Numbered from the stretch's first letter, positions 40,658 through 49,754 are shown. The stretch: DNA of 64,000 nucleotides from Granulicella sp. L60 (GCF_009765825.1 NZ_LMUR01000015.1:323635-387634); one strand, 5' to 3'. Made by a program: numbers and translations. The notes: generated from the sequence alone by a model not told the origin.

Positions 40658-40963
40658 TCAGGATGTGAGAGCTGCTACCGGCGTAGTCGAGGTGCCCTGA
40701 TTTGTCTGGGTGCCTGATGTTGGGGCGGAGGCTGGTGGGGCGACGGGAATATCCAGGTAGCCGTCGACTATGGCGGGGGAGATGCTGAGGCTGGTGGCGA
40801 TCTGTGAGACGGATTCGCCTTGCTGGACGAGAAGTTGAACCTGCGCTGCCTGGGAGAGCTTTACGGTGTCGGTTTTGGGGGTGGATTGCGAGGGTGCGGG
40901 TTCGGCAGGTATGGGGAAGGTGGCTTGCGGGGTCGATGTCGAGCCAGAGATGGAAACAGTCAT
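40658..40963 (-). CDS. Small Ser/Thr/Pro-rich protein next to the flagellar island
   Basis: This 101-residue protein has low-complexity ends and a central segment TVKLSQAAQVQLLVQQGESV, then SQIATSLSISPAIVDGYLDI, which looks like a helix-turn-helix-like or coiled segment. It lacks a signal peptide. ATG at 40963 has GGAG 5 bp upstream; the longer frame from 40990 has no support. It sits before cheX and the CheY-like gene, all read leftwards from the flagellar operon, so it may be a motility-related accessory protein; this is inference from context. Confidence 0.6.
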   Translation of the reverse strand: MTVSISGSTSTPQATFPIPAEPAPSQSTPKTDTVKLSQAAQVQLLVQQGESVSQIATSLSISPAIVDGYLDIPVAPPASAPTSGTQTNQGTSTTPVAALTS

Positions 40964-41216
40964 GGGATCTCCTTTTCTATACAGACACAAGATCGGCAGA
41001 GAGGAGTGCGACGTTTGTTGTGTGTCGGATCAGGACAGTGGTTGATGGTTTCGCGTTAGGTGGGTTAGCGAGATAGGCATGTCTTTGCTGAAGGGCATGG
41101 GTGCTGCAAGCCGTATGTAGTTAACGGTGACGACCGACGGCCAGCGCGGGCTCGGCACGTCAGCCTTCTCATTTTCTCGTTCGCGGTCACTTTTGATTCA
41201 CGTCGAGTCGAGGCTA

Positions 41217-41669
41217 CTAAAATGCCAGGACCACGCCGAAGATGTTTCCCTGAAAGGAGTAGTTGCGGCTGAACTTGGTTCCAAACTGGGGCCGGTAGCC
41301 TTCGAGCCCGTCCCTGGTGACCTTGGGGGCGGAGATGAGGCAGTCGGCCTCGGGGCTTTTGAGTTTGCTCTTCCATCCGCCGGCGATCATGTTGCAGAGT
41401 TCGCCGATGGCGTCGTCGGCCATGGGGTCGTGAGGTGCGGATGGTGTGCCGAGCAACGCTTCTGCAGTGATAGATGCGGTTGCGGGGCTGGCGTATAAGA
41501 GGCACTCGCCATCGACGGCTCCGGTGAACTGAATCCTGGCAACGATCCGTCCGACAACGGTGTCGACCTCGCCCTCCATGGGATCGCAGCTGCGCTCCAG
41601 CATCATTTCGAAGACTTCGGAGACCGCTGAGTCGAGCCGGCTTACTGCTTCATCCTGCGCGTTTGCCAC
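41217..41669 (-). CDS. CheX-like chemotaxis phosphatase
   Basis: This 150-residue protein resembles CheX/CheC-type CheY-P phosphatases. The catalytic segment is DDAIGELCNMIAGGWKSKL, in which the conserved Glu and Asn (E-x2-N, ELCNMIAG) match the CheC/CheX active-site helix. The rest is a beta-rich fold (GRIVARIQFTGAVDGECLLY). CheX dephosphorylates the response regulator and resets motor control. It is encoded next to a CheY-like gene and across from flgF, which fits a motility role. Confidence 0.88.
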   Translation of the reverse strand: MANAQDEAVSRLDSAVSEVFEMMLERSCDPMEGEVDTVVGRIVARIQFTGAVDGECLLYASPATASITAEALLGTPSAPHDPMADDAIGELCNMIAGGWKSKLKSPEADCLISAPKVTRDGLEGYRPQFGTKFSRNYSFQGNIFGVVLAF

Positions 41670-41726
41670 TATGTCCTCTTTCCGTAACTAAATTTGTGTT
41701 TGGTCGTTTAAATCGTGCGAGTTGGA

Positions 41727-42110
41727 CTAGGCTGCACGTAAGAGCGGCAGTACCCGGACCTTTACCTGCTCGGCGGTGAAGGGTTTGCAGATGTAGCCCT
41801 GCGCCCCGGCGGCAATGGCGCGCATGACAAAGGTCTCGTTGCCTTCGGTGGTGATCATGACAACCGGGACGCCTTGCGCGAGGTTTTCCTGGCGTCTTAT
41901 CTCAAGGAACTGCAGCCCGTCCATGATCGGCATATTGATATCGCTGAGAATCAAAGCGAGGGGATTGGACTGATTGTCGCGAAGGATCTGTAAGGCCTCC
42001 TCCCCGTTTGAAGCCTGCAGGACCTCGGTTAACTCGAGGCCAGCCTGGTGCAGCGCGCGTTCGATTACCTTTCTCATGACAGCCGAATCATCAATTATTA
42101 GAGCTCGCAA
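41727..42110 (-). CDS. CheY-like response regulator
   Basis: This 127-residue stand-alone receiver domain has the acidic pair in RALIIDDSAVMRK, the phosphorylated Asp in LILSDINMPIMDG, Thr in VVMITTEGNE and Lys in YICKPFTAEQV. There is no output domain, so it is CheY-like or a phosphorelay shuttle. The start is TTG at 42110 with GGAGGG about 4 nt upstream; the ATG further upstream (42188) adds residues unlike a receiver. It sits with cheX and probably signals to the flagellar motor. Confidence 0.93.
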   Translation of the reverse strand: MRALIIDDSAVMRKVIERALHQAGLELTEVLQASNGEEALQILRDNQSNPLALILSDINMPIMDGLQFLEIRRQENLAQGVPVVMITTEGNETFVMRAIAAGAQGYICKPFTAEQVKVRVLPLLRAA

Positions 42111-42241
42111 CCGACCCTCCCGGTGTAAATCTGGTCTGAATGCTGTATCGGCGGGCTGAGAACAATCTTGAGGACCGCGCCTTAGCATCTTCTAACCCGT
42201 CGGGTTCTTACTTCGGCCATGAACCTGCATAAGTCCGTGGC

Positions 42242-42997
42242 ATGGATAGCGGACTCTACGCAGCATATACAGGACTGCTGGCACGGACGCAGGCGCTCGA
42301 TACAGCGGCCAACAACCTTGCGAACGCGGGGACGGCGGGTTTTCGTGCTCAGCGCGACTACTTCAGCGGGGTGCTTGCCGGCGGGGTCGATGAAGATCCG
42401 GAGACGGCATCGCAGGTGGGCCAGTCCGTGAATGGGTTTGGGGTTCTGGGCGGAAATAGGCTGGACATGGGACAGGGCGAGTTGAAGGCGACAGGCAATC
42501 CGCTGGATCTAGGGCTGGAGGGCCAGGGCTTTTTTGCCGTGCAGACGGCCAGAGGCACTCGCTATACGAGAGACGGCAGCTTTCTGCGATCTTCTACCGG
42601 AGTTCTGCAGACGCGGGAGGGAGAGCCGGTTCTCGATGCGAATCAGAAGCCTATCAAGATTCCAAGCGGGAGCGTCTATGTGTCCGCCGATGGAAGCGTT
42701 TCGGTGTCTACGGCCGACGGAAGCGTGATCGTGGGAAAGGTGGGCGTGTTTGACTTTGCGGATAAAAGCGGTTTGACGGCGGAGGGTGCGAATCGCTTCT
42801 CTGCAAACGGCGCCAAACCCGTTGCGGGCACTGCGGCTGTGGAGCAGGGATCGGTAGAGGGTGCGAACGAGGATGCTGTGCAGGGAACGATGCAGCTTGT
42901 GCTGGTGCAGCGGCAGGCGGAGATGATGCAGAAGGCGTTGAGCGTCTTCAACAACGAGTTCGACAAGACAGCGTCCGAAGATCTGCCTCGCGTTTGA
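42242..42997 (+). CDS. flgF: Flagellar basal-body rod protein FlgF
   Basis: This 251-residue rod protein has the N-terminal flagellar rod motif LARTQALDTAANNLANAGTA and a central GLEGQGFFAVQTARGTRYTR segment. The C-terminus (VQGTMQLVLVQRQAEMMQKA) is the matching helix. FlgF is the proximal-rod component next to FlgG. It is the first gene of the rightward flagellar operon and is followed 47 bp later by flgG. Start is ATG at 42242; no strong Shine-Dalgarno is visible. Confidence 0.95.
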   Translation: MDSGLYAAYTGLLARTQALDTAANNLANAGTAGFRAQRDYFSGVLAGGVDEDPETASQVGQSVNGFGVLGGNRLDMGQGELKATGNPLDLGLEGQGFFAVQTARGTRYTRDGSFLRSSTGVLQTREGEPVLDANQKPIKIPSGSVYVSADGSVSVSTADGSVIVGKVGVFDFADKSGLTAEGANRFSANGAKPVAGTAAVEQGSVEGANEDAVQGTMQLVLVQRQAEMMQKALSVFNNEFDKTASEDLPRV

Positions 42998-43044
42998 GGC
43001 CATAACAAGAGCTCCGTTCTCGATGGAGCAAAAGGGAGCAAGAG

Positions 43045-43833
43045 ATGATTCGAGCTTTATATACGGCAGCAAGCGGAATGAGTGCACAGCAGACCAATCT
43101 GGACACGATTGCAAATAACCTCGCGAACTCCGCGACTACAGGCTTTCATCAGCGACAGGTGCAGTTTGAAGACATGATCTATCAGAACCTGATCACTCCG
43201 GGCTCGGCAGAGACCCAGCAGACGACCTCCTCCGGGCTGCAGGTGGGGCTTGGAACGAAGTCTGCGGCGAGCGAGGTGGTGATGACGCAGGGGGACTTCA
43301 ATCAGACGAACGGACAGTTCGATCTGGCGATTCAGGGCTCGGGATTCTTTCAGGTGTCGATGCCTGACGGCAGCATCGCTTATACGAGAGCTGGGAACTT
43401 TCATCCGAATAATCAGGGCACGCTTGTGACGTCGGACGGCAATACGATTCTGCCGGCGATCACAATCCCATCGAATGCAACCTCGATCACGATCTCGCAG
43501 TATGGAATTATCACGGCTGCGATTCCTGGACAGACCAATCCCGCGCAGCTTGGAACGATGCAGCTGGCGACGTTTGCCAATCCGGGCGGACTGAACTCGG
43601 TCGGAAGCAATCTTATGCAGCAGACGGCATCGTCGGGAACGCCGATTACGGATACTCCGGGTGGAACGACGGGGATGGGTACGCTGCAGCAGGGATATCT
43701 CGAGAACTCGAATGTGGACGTGGTCTCGGAGTTTGTGCAGATGATTCTGGCGCAGCGTGCGTATGAGAGCAACTCCAAGGTGATCCACGTGGCTGACGAT
43801 ATGTACTCACAGATCAATGGACTCGTTCGGTAG
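43045..43833 (+). CDS. flgG: Flagellar distal rod protein FlgG
   Basis: This 262-residue protein begins IRALYTAASGMSAQQTNLDT and has the ANNLANSATTGFHQRQVQFE rod motif. Central segments (DLAIQGSGFFQVSMPDG) and the C-terminal EFVQMILAQRAYESNSKVI complete the FlgG pattern. FlgG forms the distal rod that crosses the periplasm. ATG at 43045 has GGGAGCAAGAG before it. Its 3' end is followed by flgA after only 7 bp. Confidence 0.97.
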   Translation: MIRALYTAASGMSAQQTNLDTIANNLANSATTGFHQRQVQFEDMIYQNLITPGSAETQQTTSSGLQVGLGTKSAASEVVMTQGDFNQTNGQFDLAIQGSGFFQVSMPDGSIAYTRAGNFHPNNQGTLVTSDGNTILPAITIPSNATSITISQYGIITAAIPGQTNPAQLGTMQLATFANPGGLNSVGSNLMQQTASSGTPITDTPGGTTGMGTLQQGYLENSNVDVVSEFVQMILAQRAYESNSKVIHVADDMYSQINGLVR

Positions 43834-43840
43834 GAGCGAT

Positions 43841-44407
43841 ATGCGCAATGTTCTCTTTTTTCGCCTCCGGCTTGTCTCACTACGCTTCCGGTTGGCCTCA
43901 ACGATCATCGTCGCTGTCCTGTATGGGCTAATTTTTTCGAGTGCGGCACATGCAATCTGCTACAGCACACCCTATGCGGCGATGGGTGCGATCGATTCTT
44001 CCTCTGGCTCTTCGTCGAGTTTGGCGGAGTATGGGTACCGGGTGATTCGGATCGAGACGGACCCGATACTGCATCAGCGGTGGGCGACGATTGGACGCTG
44101 CGGTCATCCGGAGTGGCCGTCGGTTGCGCTTTTGATTCAAGGGCCGAATCCACTTACGCCAGTCGGGAACCGGGCGGGTAGCGGACTCGCTCGAGGGGTG
44201 CCTGTGGTGCGGGCGGGAGAGACCGTTCAGCTATGGAGGCAGGAGGAACTGTTGCGGATCGAGGTTGCGGGCGTTTCGGAGGACAACGGCGGCGTGGGCA
44301 GCACTATTCGGGTGCGTTTGCTGCATGGAAATCCGGATGAACCTGCGGCGCAAGCGGAGTTTACCGGCGTCGTTCGGGGGGTGTCGAGTGTGGAGATACA
44401 GCCGTGA
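43841..44407 (+). CDS. flgA: Flagellar P-ring chaperone FlgA (SAF-domain type)
   Basis: This 188-residue exported protein has an N-terminal membrane/signal segment (ASTIIVAVLYGLIFSSAAHA). The C-terminal part fits the SAF domain of FlgA: LARGVPVVRAGETVQLW, IEVAGVSEDNGGVGSTIRVR and LLHGNP. FlgA assists P-ring assembly by FlgI. Its position between flgG and flgH supports the name, since the family is divergent. ATG at 43841 has AGGAG upstream. Confidence 0.85.
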   Translation: MRNVLFFRLRLVSLRFRLASTIIVAVLYGLIFSSAAHAICYSTPYAAMGAIDSSSGSSSSLAEYGYRVIRIETDPILHQRWATIGRCGHPEWPSVALLIQGPNPLTPVGNRAGSGLARGVPVVRAGETVQLWRQEELLRIEVAGVSEDNGGVGSTIRVRLLHGNPDEPAAQAEFTGVVRGVSSVEIQP

Positions 44408-44455
44408 GTGAACGACTGCCGATAAAGGGTATGACTCTGGATGAAGGAGGCGAGG

Positions 44456-45214
44456 ATGGCAGCTACAGCGATGAGATCGTCTGAGAGAACGGGACTTGCG
44501 GGATATGCCACGAGCGTTGTGATGATGCTTCTGCTTGCGACTTCTCTTCTACACGCGCAGACGAACATGATTCATAAGTTGATCGATCCGAAGCCGAGTG
44601 TCGCGGCTGCATCGTTGTCTTCTTATCTGGACAGAGTGCGGGCGGATAACTCCAATCTTCAGCCGGTGCCTGGATCTATCTGGGCTGACAGTGGACGATT
44701 GACGCGCATGAACACTGACGTGCGCGCGATGCGGCCACACGATCTGATCTCCGTTGTGGTTTCGGAGAGCCTTGCGGCATCGACGGATGGGACGGTGAAG
44801 AACTCACGAGCATCCAATGCAAGTTCGGGACTATCAGGTCTGATCGGTACGTTGCATGCGGGGAATGCTCTACAGAACCTGATCAATCAGACATCGGCCT
44901 CCGGTTTGAACGCGCAGGGAACAAGTGCGACGAACTCAAGCCTGAGTACGACGTTTGGCGGACAGGTGATCGAGGTGCTGCCGAACGGCATGCTGGTGAT
45001 CGAAGCGGCGAGACAGGTGGAGTTCAGCCAACAGACGCAGACGATCATGCTGCGAGGCCTGGTTCGGCCAGAGGACATCTCTCAACAGAACCAGGTGCTG
45101 TCGACGGCGATCTCCAGCCTGGAGCTCGAGGTGCGGGGTAAGGGAATCATCAACGACTACACGCATCGCCAGAATCCTCTGGTTCGATTGCTGCAAAACA
45201 TACTGGTGTTCTAG
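44456..45214 (+). CDS. flgH: Flagellar L-ring protein FlgH without lipidation Cys
   Basis: This 252-residue FlgH has the conserved GSIWADSGRLTRMNTDVRAM and RPHDLISVVVSESLAA. The C-terminal segments LPNGMLVIEAARQVEFSQQ and IMLRGLVRPEDIS are typical. FlgH normally is a lipoprotein with a Cys after its signal. Here the signal ends LLLATSLLHAQTN, with no Cys anywhere in the protein, so it should be cut by signal peptidase I. ATG at 44456 has AAGGAGG upstream; an earlier ATG (44441) is less likely. It sits between flgA and flgI. Confidence 0.93.
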   Translation: MAATAMRSSERTGLAGYATSVVMMLLLATSLLHAQTNMIHKLIDPKPSVAAASLSSYLDRVRADNSNLQPVPGSIWADSGRLTRMNTDVRAMRPHDLISVVVSESLAASTDGTVKNSRASNASSGLSGLIGTLHAGNALQNLINQTSASGLNAQGTSATNSSLSTTFGGQVIEVLPNGMLVIEAARQVEFSQQTQTIMLRGLVRPEDISQQNQVLSTAISSLELEVRGKGIINDYTHRQNPLVRLLQNILVF

Positions 45215-45224
45215 AAGGGTAACT

Positions 45225-46406
45225 ATGCGTGTCGTAACGGTGGGATGGAATTCATTAGAACGGACGATGCGATGGAACGCAGGTAAGGGCGGTGGTTATC
45301 TCGCCTGTGTGGCTGTTGTATTGTTTGCGATGTCAGGCAGCGCCTATGCGACGGATAGTGCAAGCGGTCCGAGACAGGCGCGGGTCAAGGACATCGCCAC
45401 AATTGAGGGGATTCGAGACAATCAATTGGTTGGGTACGGCATCGTCGTAGGTCTTGCGGGGACGGGCGATAGTCAACAGACTACATTTCCGGCTCAGACG
45501 CTGGCATCCACGCTGCTTCGTATGGGGGTCAGTGTTCCGGCGGCTGCGATTCGCGTGCAGAATCTGGCGGCTGTGTTTGTGGCGGCGACGCTGCCGCCCT
45601 TTGCGCGGCCGGGTACGAAGCTCGATATCACGGTCTCTTCGGCGGGCGATGCGAGGAGCCTTGAGGGCGGACTGTTGCTGATGACTCCTCTTTATGGAGC
45701 GGACGGAAAGATCTATGCCCAGGCGCAGGGGCCGCTGGTAGTGGGCGGATATTCGATCAGCGTGAATGGGAATACGAGACAGGTCAACCATCCGAATACG
45801 GCGCGAGTTCCGTTCGGCGCTATGGTAGAGCGGGCCGTGCCACTTGACCTGCAGGGGAAGACGCAGTTTTCGCTGCTGTTGAACGACGCAGACTTTCGCA
45901 GTGCGGAGGCTATGGCCCAGGCGATCAATCGAACGCTGGGACGTCCGGCTGCACATGTGCTGGACAGTCGGAGGATCGATCTTGCGGTCGCGAATGGAGA
46001 GGAGATCCCTGAGCTGCTTGCAGAGGTGGAGTCGATTGAGGTTCCGGTCTTTCCTCGAGCTAAGGTGGTGGTGAATGAGCGTACGGGGACGGTGGTGATC
46101 GGCGGAACGGTGGTTTTGCAACCGGTGTCCATCTTGCACGGTGGATTGGCGGTGAATGTGGTCAGCGAGTTTCAGGTCTCGCAGCCGGGTCCGTTCTCGT
46201 CCACGGGTACGACGCAGGTGGTGCAGCAGACGAGGGTCGATGCGCAGGATAGGCCCGTTGACCGCATTGAGCTGAAGCAGGGTGCGACCGTCGATGACCT
46301 GGTGCGGAGCTTGCAGAGGATCGGCGCGACGGCGCGGGATGTGATCTCGATTCTTCAGGCGATGAAGTCTGCCGGAGCGCTGGAAGCAGAGATTGAGGTG
46401 TTATGA
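45225..46406 (+). CDS. flgI: Flagellar P-ring protein FlgI
   Basis: This 393-residue FlgI has a signal peptide (LACVAVVLFAMSGSAYATD). The mature start ARVKDIATIEGIRDNQLVGY and GIVVGLAGTGDSQ is the family signature. Later segments TLPPFARPGTKLDITVSSAG and the C-terminal LKQGATVDDLVRSLQRIGA agree. FlgI forms the periplasmic ring around the rod. Its stop overlaps the flgJ start by 4 bp (ATGA), indicating coupling. Confidence 0.97.
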   Translation: MRVVTVGWNSLERTMRWNAGKGGGYLACVAVVLFAMSGSAYATDSASGPRQARVKDIATIEGIRDNQLVGYGIVVGLAGTGDSQQTTFPAQTLASTLLRMGVSVPAAAIRVQNLAAVFVAATLPPFARPGTKLDITVSSAGDARSLEGGLLLMTPLYGADGKIYAQAQGPLVVGGYSISVNGNTRQVNHPNTARVPFGAMVERAVPLDLQGKTQFSLLLNDADFRSAEAMAQAINRTLGRPAAHVLDSRRIDLAVANGEEIPELLAEVESIEVPVFPRAKVVVNERTGTVVIGGTVVLQPVSILHGGLAVNVVSEFQVSQPGPFSSTGTTQVVQQTRVDAQDRPVDRIELKQGATVDDLVRSLQRIGATARDVISILQAMKSAGALEAEIEVL

Positions 46407-46726
46407 GGATCAGTTCAGAGATGCCCGGAGTGTCTACGTCTGTGGCTGAGGCGCAGAAGCAGGCCAAACTCACCGACGCGGCGCAGCAGTTTGAAGCGAC
46501 GATGCTGCAGGAGTTGTTGAAGCCAATGCAGCATAGCAGTGAGGAGCAGTGGGGCGGAGAGGAGCAGAGTGAAGATGGCGCCTCCGACACGATCAGCAGT
46601 TACGGGACGGAGGCTATGGCGAAGGCTATCTCGAAGGCGGGAGGGTTTGGAATTGCAAAACAGGTGGTGGCGCAGGTTACACGGGAGAATCAGCGAACTA
46701 TGGAAAAGAAGACGTCTGGGTACTAA
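46403..46726 (+). CDS. flgJ: FlgJ rod-binding domain protein (short form)
   Basis: This 107-residue protein matches only the N-terminal rod-binding half of FlgJ: LTDAAQQFEATMLQELLKPM and GTEAMAKAISKAGGFGIAKQ. The C-terminal peptidoglycan hydrolase domain of enterobacterial FlgJ is absent, as in many non-gamma bacteria, so another enzyme must open the wall. It overlaps flgI by 4 bp and is coupled to it. Confidence 0.9.
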   Translation: MRISSEMPGVSTSVAEAQKQAKLTDAAQQFEATMLQELLKPMQHSSEEQWGGEEQSEDGASDTISSYGTEAMAKAISKAGGFGIAKQVVAQVTRENQRTMEKKTSGY

Positions 46727-46773
46727 AGTTTGCGGACCGAGTGCCGATACATTCAAGTAGACGGAGGCTCACC

Positions 46774-47085
46774 ATGAGTTTTGCAAGTGGAATCGGCGGT
46801 CTGCAACAGGCGATGAACTCGATCGCATCATCGGAGACCAAGCCAGCGACGCGGCCTGAGGTATCTGACGGTGGAGTAGGTGAAGGAGATGTTTCTGTTA
46901 CGGGCGCAGGCCAGGTGGATCAGGCAAATCTGAGCTCTGCCGGAGGTCTGGTTGCACAGGCGCTGGAAGGCTCGGATGTACGGTCTGAAAAGGTCAGTTC
47001 TCTCCAGCAGGCGATTGCCTCTGGCAACTACAACGTGCCGTCGGCAGATGTGGCGGACAAGATGGTGCAGTCTTTATTGGATTAA
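46774..47085 (+). CDS. flgM: Anti-sigma-28 factor FlgM
   Basis: This 103-residue protein has the FlgM C-terminal region VRSEKVSSLQQAIASGNYNV and SADVADKMVQSLLD, the segment that binds sigma-28 (FliA). The N-terminal half is disordered-looking and Gly/Ser-rich, as expected for an exported flexible factor. ATG at 46774 has GGAGG upstream. It links hook completion to late flagellar genes. Confidence 0.9.
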   Translation: MSFASGIGGLQQAMNSIASSETKPATRPEVSDGGVGEGDVSVTGAGQVDQANLSSAGGLVAQALEGSDVRSEKVSSLQQAIASGNYNVPSADVADKMVQSLLD

Positions 47086-47089
47086 CTCT

Positions 47090-47350
47090 ATGACGACTCA
47101 AAGTAATCTGGCTCTCATTCTCGATGAGACCATTACCGCTCTCAGCAACTTTGATCTGGCCAGGCTCCAAGCCCTGGAACAGAGCACGATCGAACTGGCG
47201 GGCTCCGGTCTGCGGTGCAAGGCAGAAGAGATGAACGTGCTTCGCGCAAAGAAGGACGTTCTTGAACTTGTGCTTCGAAGCTGTGAGCCGAACCTTAACG
47301 TACTGAAGCGTCTGCATACCAAAAGCATGAGGGAATCATGGGCTCAATAG
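47090..47350 (+). CDS. FlgN-like flagellar chaperone
   Basis: This 86-residue helical protein (LALILDETITALSNFDLARL, LVLRSCEPNLNVLKRLHTKS) has the size and helix pattern of FlgN-type export chaperones for FlgK and FlgL. Sequence similarity is weak; the call relies on its place between flgM and flgK. Its end overlaps the flgK start by 13 bp, which fits a chaperone coupled to its client. Confidence 0.7.
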   Translation: MTTQSNLALILDETITALSNFDLARLQALEQSTIELAGSGLRCKAEEMNVLRAKKDVLELVLRSCEPNLNVLKRLHTKSMRESWAQ

Positions 47351-48741
47351 CATCGATGATGGATATCGCTCAACAGGCGCTGATGGCCGATCAGGAGGCG
47401 CTGAACGTTACTGCGAACAATGTGGCGAACCAGAACACGGTCGGTTATACCCGTGAGGTGGTGAACTTTCAGTCGACGGATGCTGTGACGCTGAGTGGGA
47501 GCACCTTTGGCTCCGGCGTTACGGCGAGCGCAACGTCGCAGCGGGACCGGGTGCTCGAGCAGCAGGTGCAGCAGCAAACCCAGACGCAGTCACAGTCTAG
47601 CGCGGTGCAGTCGGCACTGCAACAGGTCGAGAATATCTTCAGCTTAAGTTCGTCGACGGAGTCGGCGAGTTCGACGACGCTGGGGACGGATTTGAACTCG
47701 TTCTTCAGCGCTCTCTCCTCGTTGACGAGCAACCCTTCCGAGACGTCGGCGCGACAGGCGGTGTTGTCGGCGGCGACGACGCTGGCGGGCGACTTCAACT
47801 CAGCTTCGAGCCAACTGGCACAGGAGTCTTCCAATCTCAACCAGCAGGTGGTAAGCGACGTCAGCCAGGTGAACGCACTGACATCTACGATCGCGTCACT
47901 GAATGGGCAGATCAGCAGCCTTAGTCCAAATACGGACGCGGGTACGCTCGAGGACCAGCGTCAGACGGCGATTGCGCAGTTATCCCAACTGGTGGGGCTC
48001 GATCAGATTTCGACGCAACAGAACGGCATTACGCTAACGACCAGCAGTGGAGCGGTGCTGGTGAGCGGGGATCAGTCGTTTGCGATGAGTACGACACAGG
48101 TAGGCGGAACGACACATGTGCTGGCTGGAGTCGGCAGTCAGGATGTGACCTCGAATCTTACCGGGGGCGATCTCGGCGGCACACTGCAAGTGAGGGATCA
48201 GGACTTGCCCTCGTATGCCAGTTCGCTCGATAGCCTGGCGTATGGCCTTGCGACACAGGTGAACCAGCAGAATGAGCAGGGAGTCGATGGGAATGGCAAT
48301 CCGGGTGCGGCGCTCTTCACGATTCCGTCCAGTCAAAGTGGTGCTGCCGGATTGATTGCGGTAGCGACGACCGATCCGCAGGCGGTGGCGGCGGCCGGGA
48401 CGGGAGAGGGATCGGCGGGGAACACAAATGCTACGGCACTGGCTGGTCTCTCCAGCACCGATGTCGTAGGCAGCCAGACGGCATCACAGTTTCTGGCATC
48501 GTTCTTCGGTCAGGTAGGAAGCGATGCGTCGGCGGCGACTACAAACAACTCCGCTCAGCAGGCTACGCTCACGCAACTGACGACTCAGAGGGATTCGTTC
48601 TCTGGTGTGTCGCTGGATCAAGAGGCGTCAAACCTGACGCAGTATCAACGGTCGTACCAGGCGGCATCGCAGGTGTTTACGATCGCCAGCACGATCATGG
48701 CAAGCGCGATCAACCTTGGTATAGAGACTACCGTGACCTAG
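47338..48741 (+). CDS. flgK: Flagellar hook-associated protein 1, FlgK
   Basis: This 467-residue hook-filament junction protein has the N-terminal helix with LNVTANNVANQNTVGYTREV and later LNQQVVSDVSQVNALTSTIA, then the C-terminal EEASNLTQYQRSYQAASQVF-type helix (SLDQEASNLTQYQRSYQ). The middle is Ser/Thr/Gly-rich. ATG at 47338 has GAGGGAA upstream. It is translated with the FlgN-like gene. Confidence 0.96.
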   Translation: MGSIASMMDIAQQALMADQEALNVTANNVANQNTVGYTREVVNFQSTDAVTLSGSTFGSGVTASATSQRDRVLEQQVQQQTQTQSQSSAVQSALQQVENIFSLSSSTESASSTTLGTDLNSFFSALSSLTSNPSETSARQAVLSAATTLAGDFNSASSQLAQESSNLNQQVVSDVSQVNALTSTIASLNGQISSLSPNTDAGTLEDQRQTAIAQLSQLVGLDQISTQQNGITLTTSSGAVLVSGDQSFAMSTTQVGGTTHVLAGVGSQDVTSNLTGGDLGGTLQVRDQDLPSYASSLDSLAYGLATQVNQQNEQGVDGNGNPGAALFTIPSSQSGAAGLIAVATTDPQAVAAAGTGEGSAGNTNATALAGLSSTDVVGSQTASQFLASFFGQVGSDASAATTNNSAQQATLTQLTTQRDSFSGVSLDQEASNLTQYQRSYQAASQVFTIASTIMASAINLGIETTVT

Positions 48742-48794
48742 AGCGCAGCACTACGTTTGAGCAAAATCAGCGCTGGAAGAACAGGAGAGTAGCA

Positions 48795-49700
48795 ATGCTA
48801 GTCGATCCAAATTACATCAACAATCTGACCTCCGCACTGGATCAGTCCACCAATCTGACGGACACGCTGACCTCTGAGCTGGCGAGCGGATTGCGCGTAG
48901 CTTCTCTGCAGGACGATCCAGTTGCGGTCGCACAGAGCCTGCTCCTGGGAAGTTCGATTGCGAACGAGGACACCTTTGTGACGACGGCTTCCGGCGAGAG
49001 CTCGCAGATGCAGGTAGCGGACTCCGCTCTCGGCGAGGCGGTCAGCCAGATCACCTCCGCTCTGTCTATTGCGGTGGAAGGAAATGGCGGTACGCTGAAC
49101 TCGAGTAACACCACGAGCATCGCACAGCAGTTGAGTGGAATTCGCGACCAGGTACTCTCGCTGGCCAATACAAGCTATCAGGGCCAGTATCTCTTTGGAG
49201 GGAGCCAGGGATCGGTTCCTCCATTTACGATCGATAGCTCTACGAATCCTGCAACGGTAAACTACGGCGGCGATTCCAGCGTGCAGTATGTGCAGACTCC
49301 GAGTGGGCAACAGATTCAGACCAATCTGCCGGGGGCTGCTGTATTTGGTTCGGGGAGTTCCGGCGTGCTTGGCGCCTTGAACAAGTTGATATCCGACTTC
49401 TCCAGTAGTTCTCCTGCGAGCGCCACGGTCACGGCGGATACCTCTGCATTGACGACTGCTCTTGGGCAGCTATCGGATCAGCGCAGCACGCTCGATAGTG
49501 CGATGAGCCGCATGCAATCGACTAGCACGTATGTTCAGACAGAGGCGAGTCAACTGGTCGTGGCGCAGAGCAGTCTGGTTGCTTCCGATCCGGCTTCGGT
49601 GGCGACGCAGTTGTCGAGTGCGGAGACCCAACATCAGGCGTTGCTTAGCGTGATCAATACGCTGGGAAGCAGCCGGGATCTATTTAGCCTCATGTCGTAG
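48795..49700 (+). CDS. flgL: Flagellar hook-associated protein 3, FlgL
   Basis: This 301-residue flagellin-like protein has the N-terminal LTDTLTSELASGLRVASLQD and DPVAVAQSLLLGSSIANED. The C-terminal part (DSAMSRMQSTSTYVQTEASQ) is a matching D0/D1 helix. FlgL forms the second layer of the hook-filament junction. It is the last gene of the rightward flagellar operon in the window; no csrA or fliW follows. A 10-bp inverted repeat lies after the stop. Confidence 0.94.
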   Translation: MLVDPNYINNLTSALDQSTNLTDTLTSELASGLRVASLQDDPVAVAQSLLLGSSIANEDTFVTTASGESSQMQVADSALGEAVSQITSALSIAVEGNGGTLNSSNTTSIAQQLSGIRDQVLSLANTSYQGQYLFGGSQGSVPPFTIDSSTNPATVNYGGDSSVQYVQTPSGQQIQTNLPGAAVFGSGSSGVLGALNKLISDFSSSSPASATVTADTSALTTALGQLSDQRSTLDSAMSRMQSTSTYVQTEASQLVVAQSSLVASDPASVATQLSSAETQHQALLSVINTLGSSRDLFSLMS

Positions 49701-49708
49701 AAGCAGCT

Positions 49709-49754
49709 ATGAGCCGCCGCAGCGGAGTGCATATACTCGATAGTGGCGGCTCAT
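49709..49754. repeat. Inverted repeat after flgL
   Basis: Perfect 10-bp arms ATGAGCCGCC (49709-49718) and GGCGGCTCAT (49745-49754) are separated by 26 bp. The right arm covers the first ATG of the next small gene, so it could end flgL transcripts or hide that start. No T-tract is present. Confidence 0.55.
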
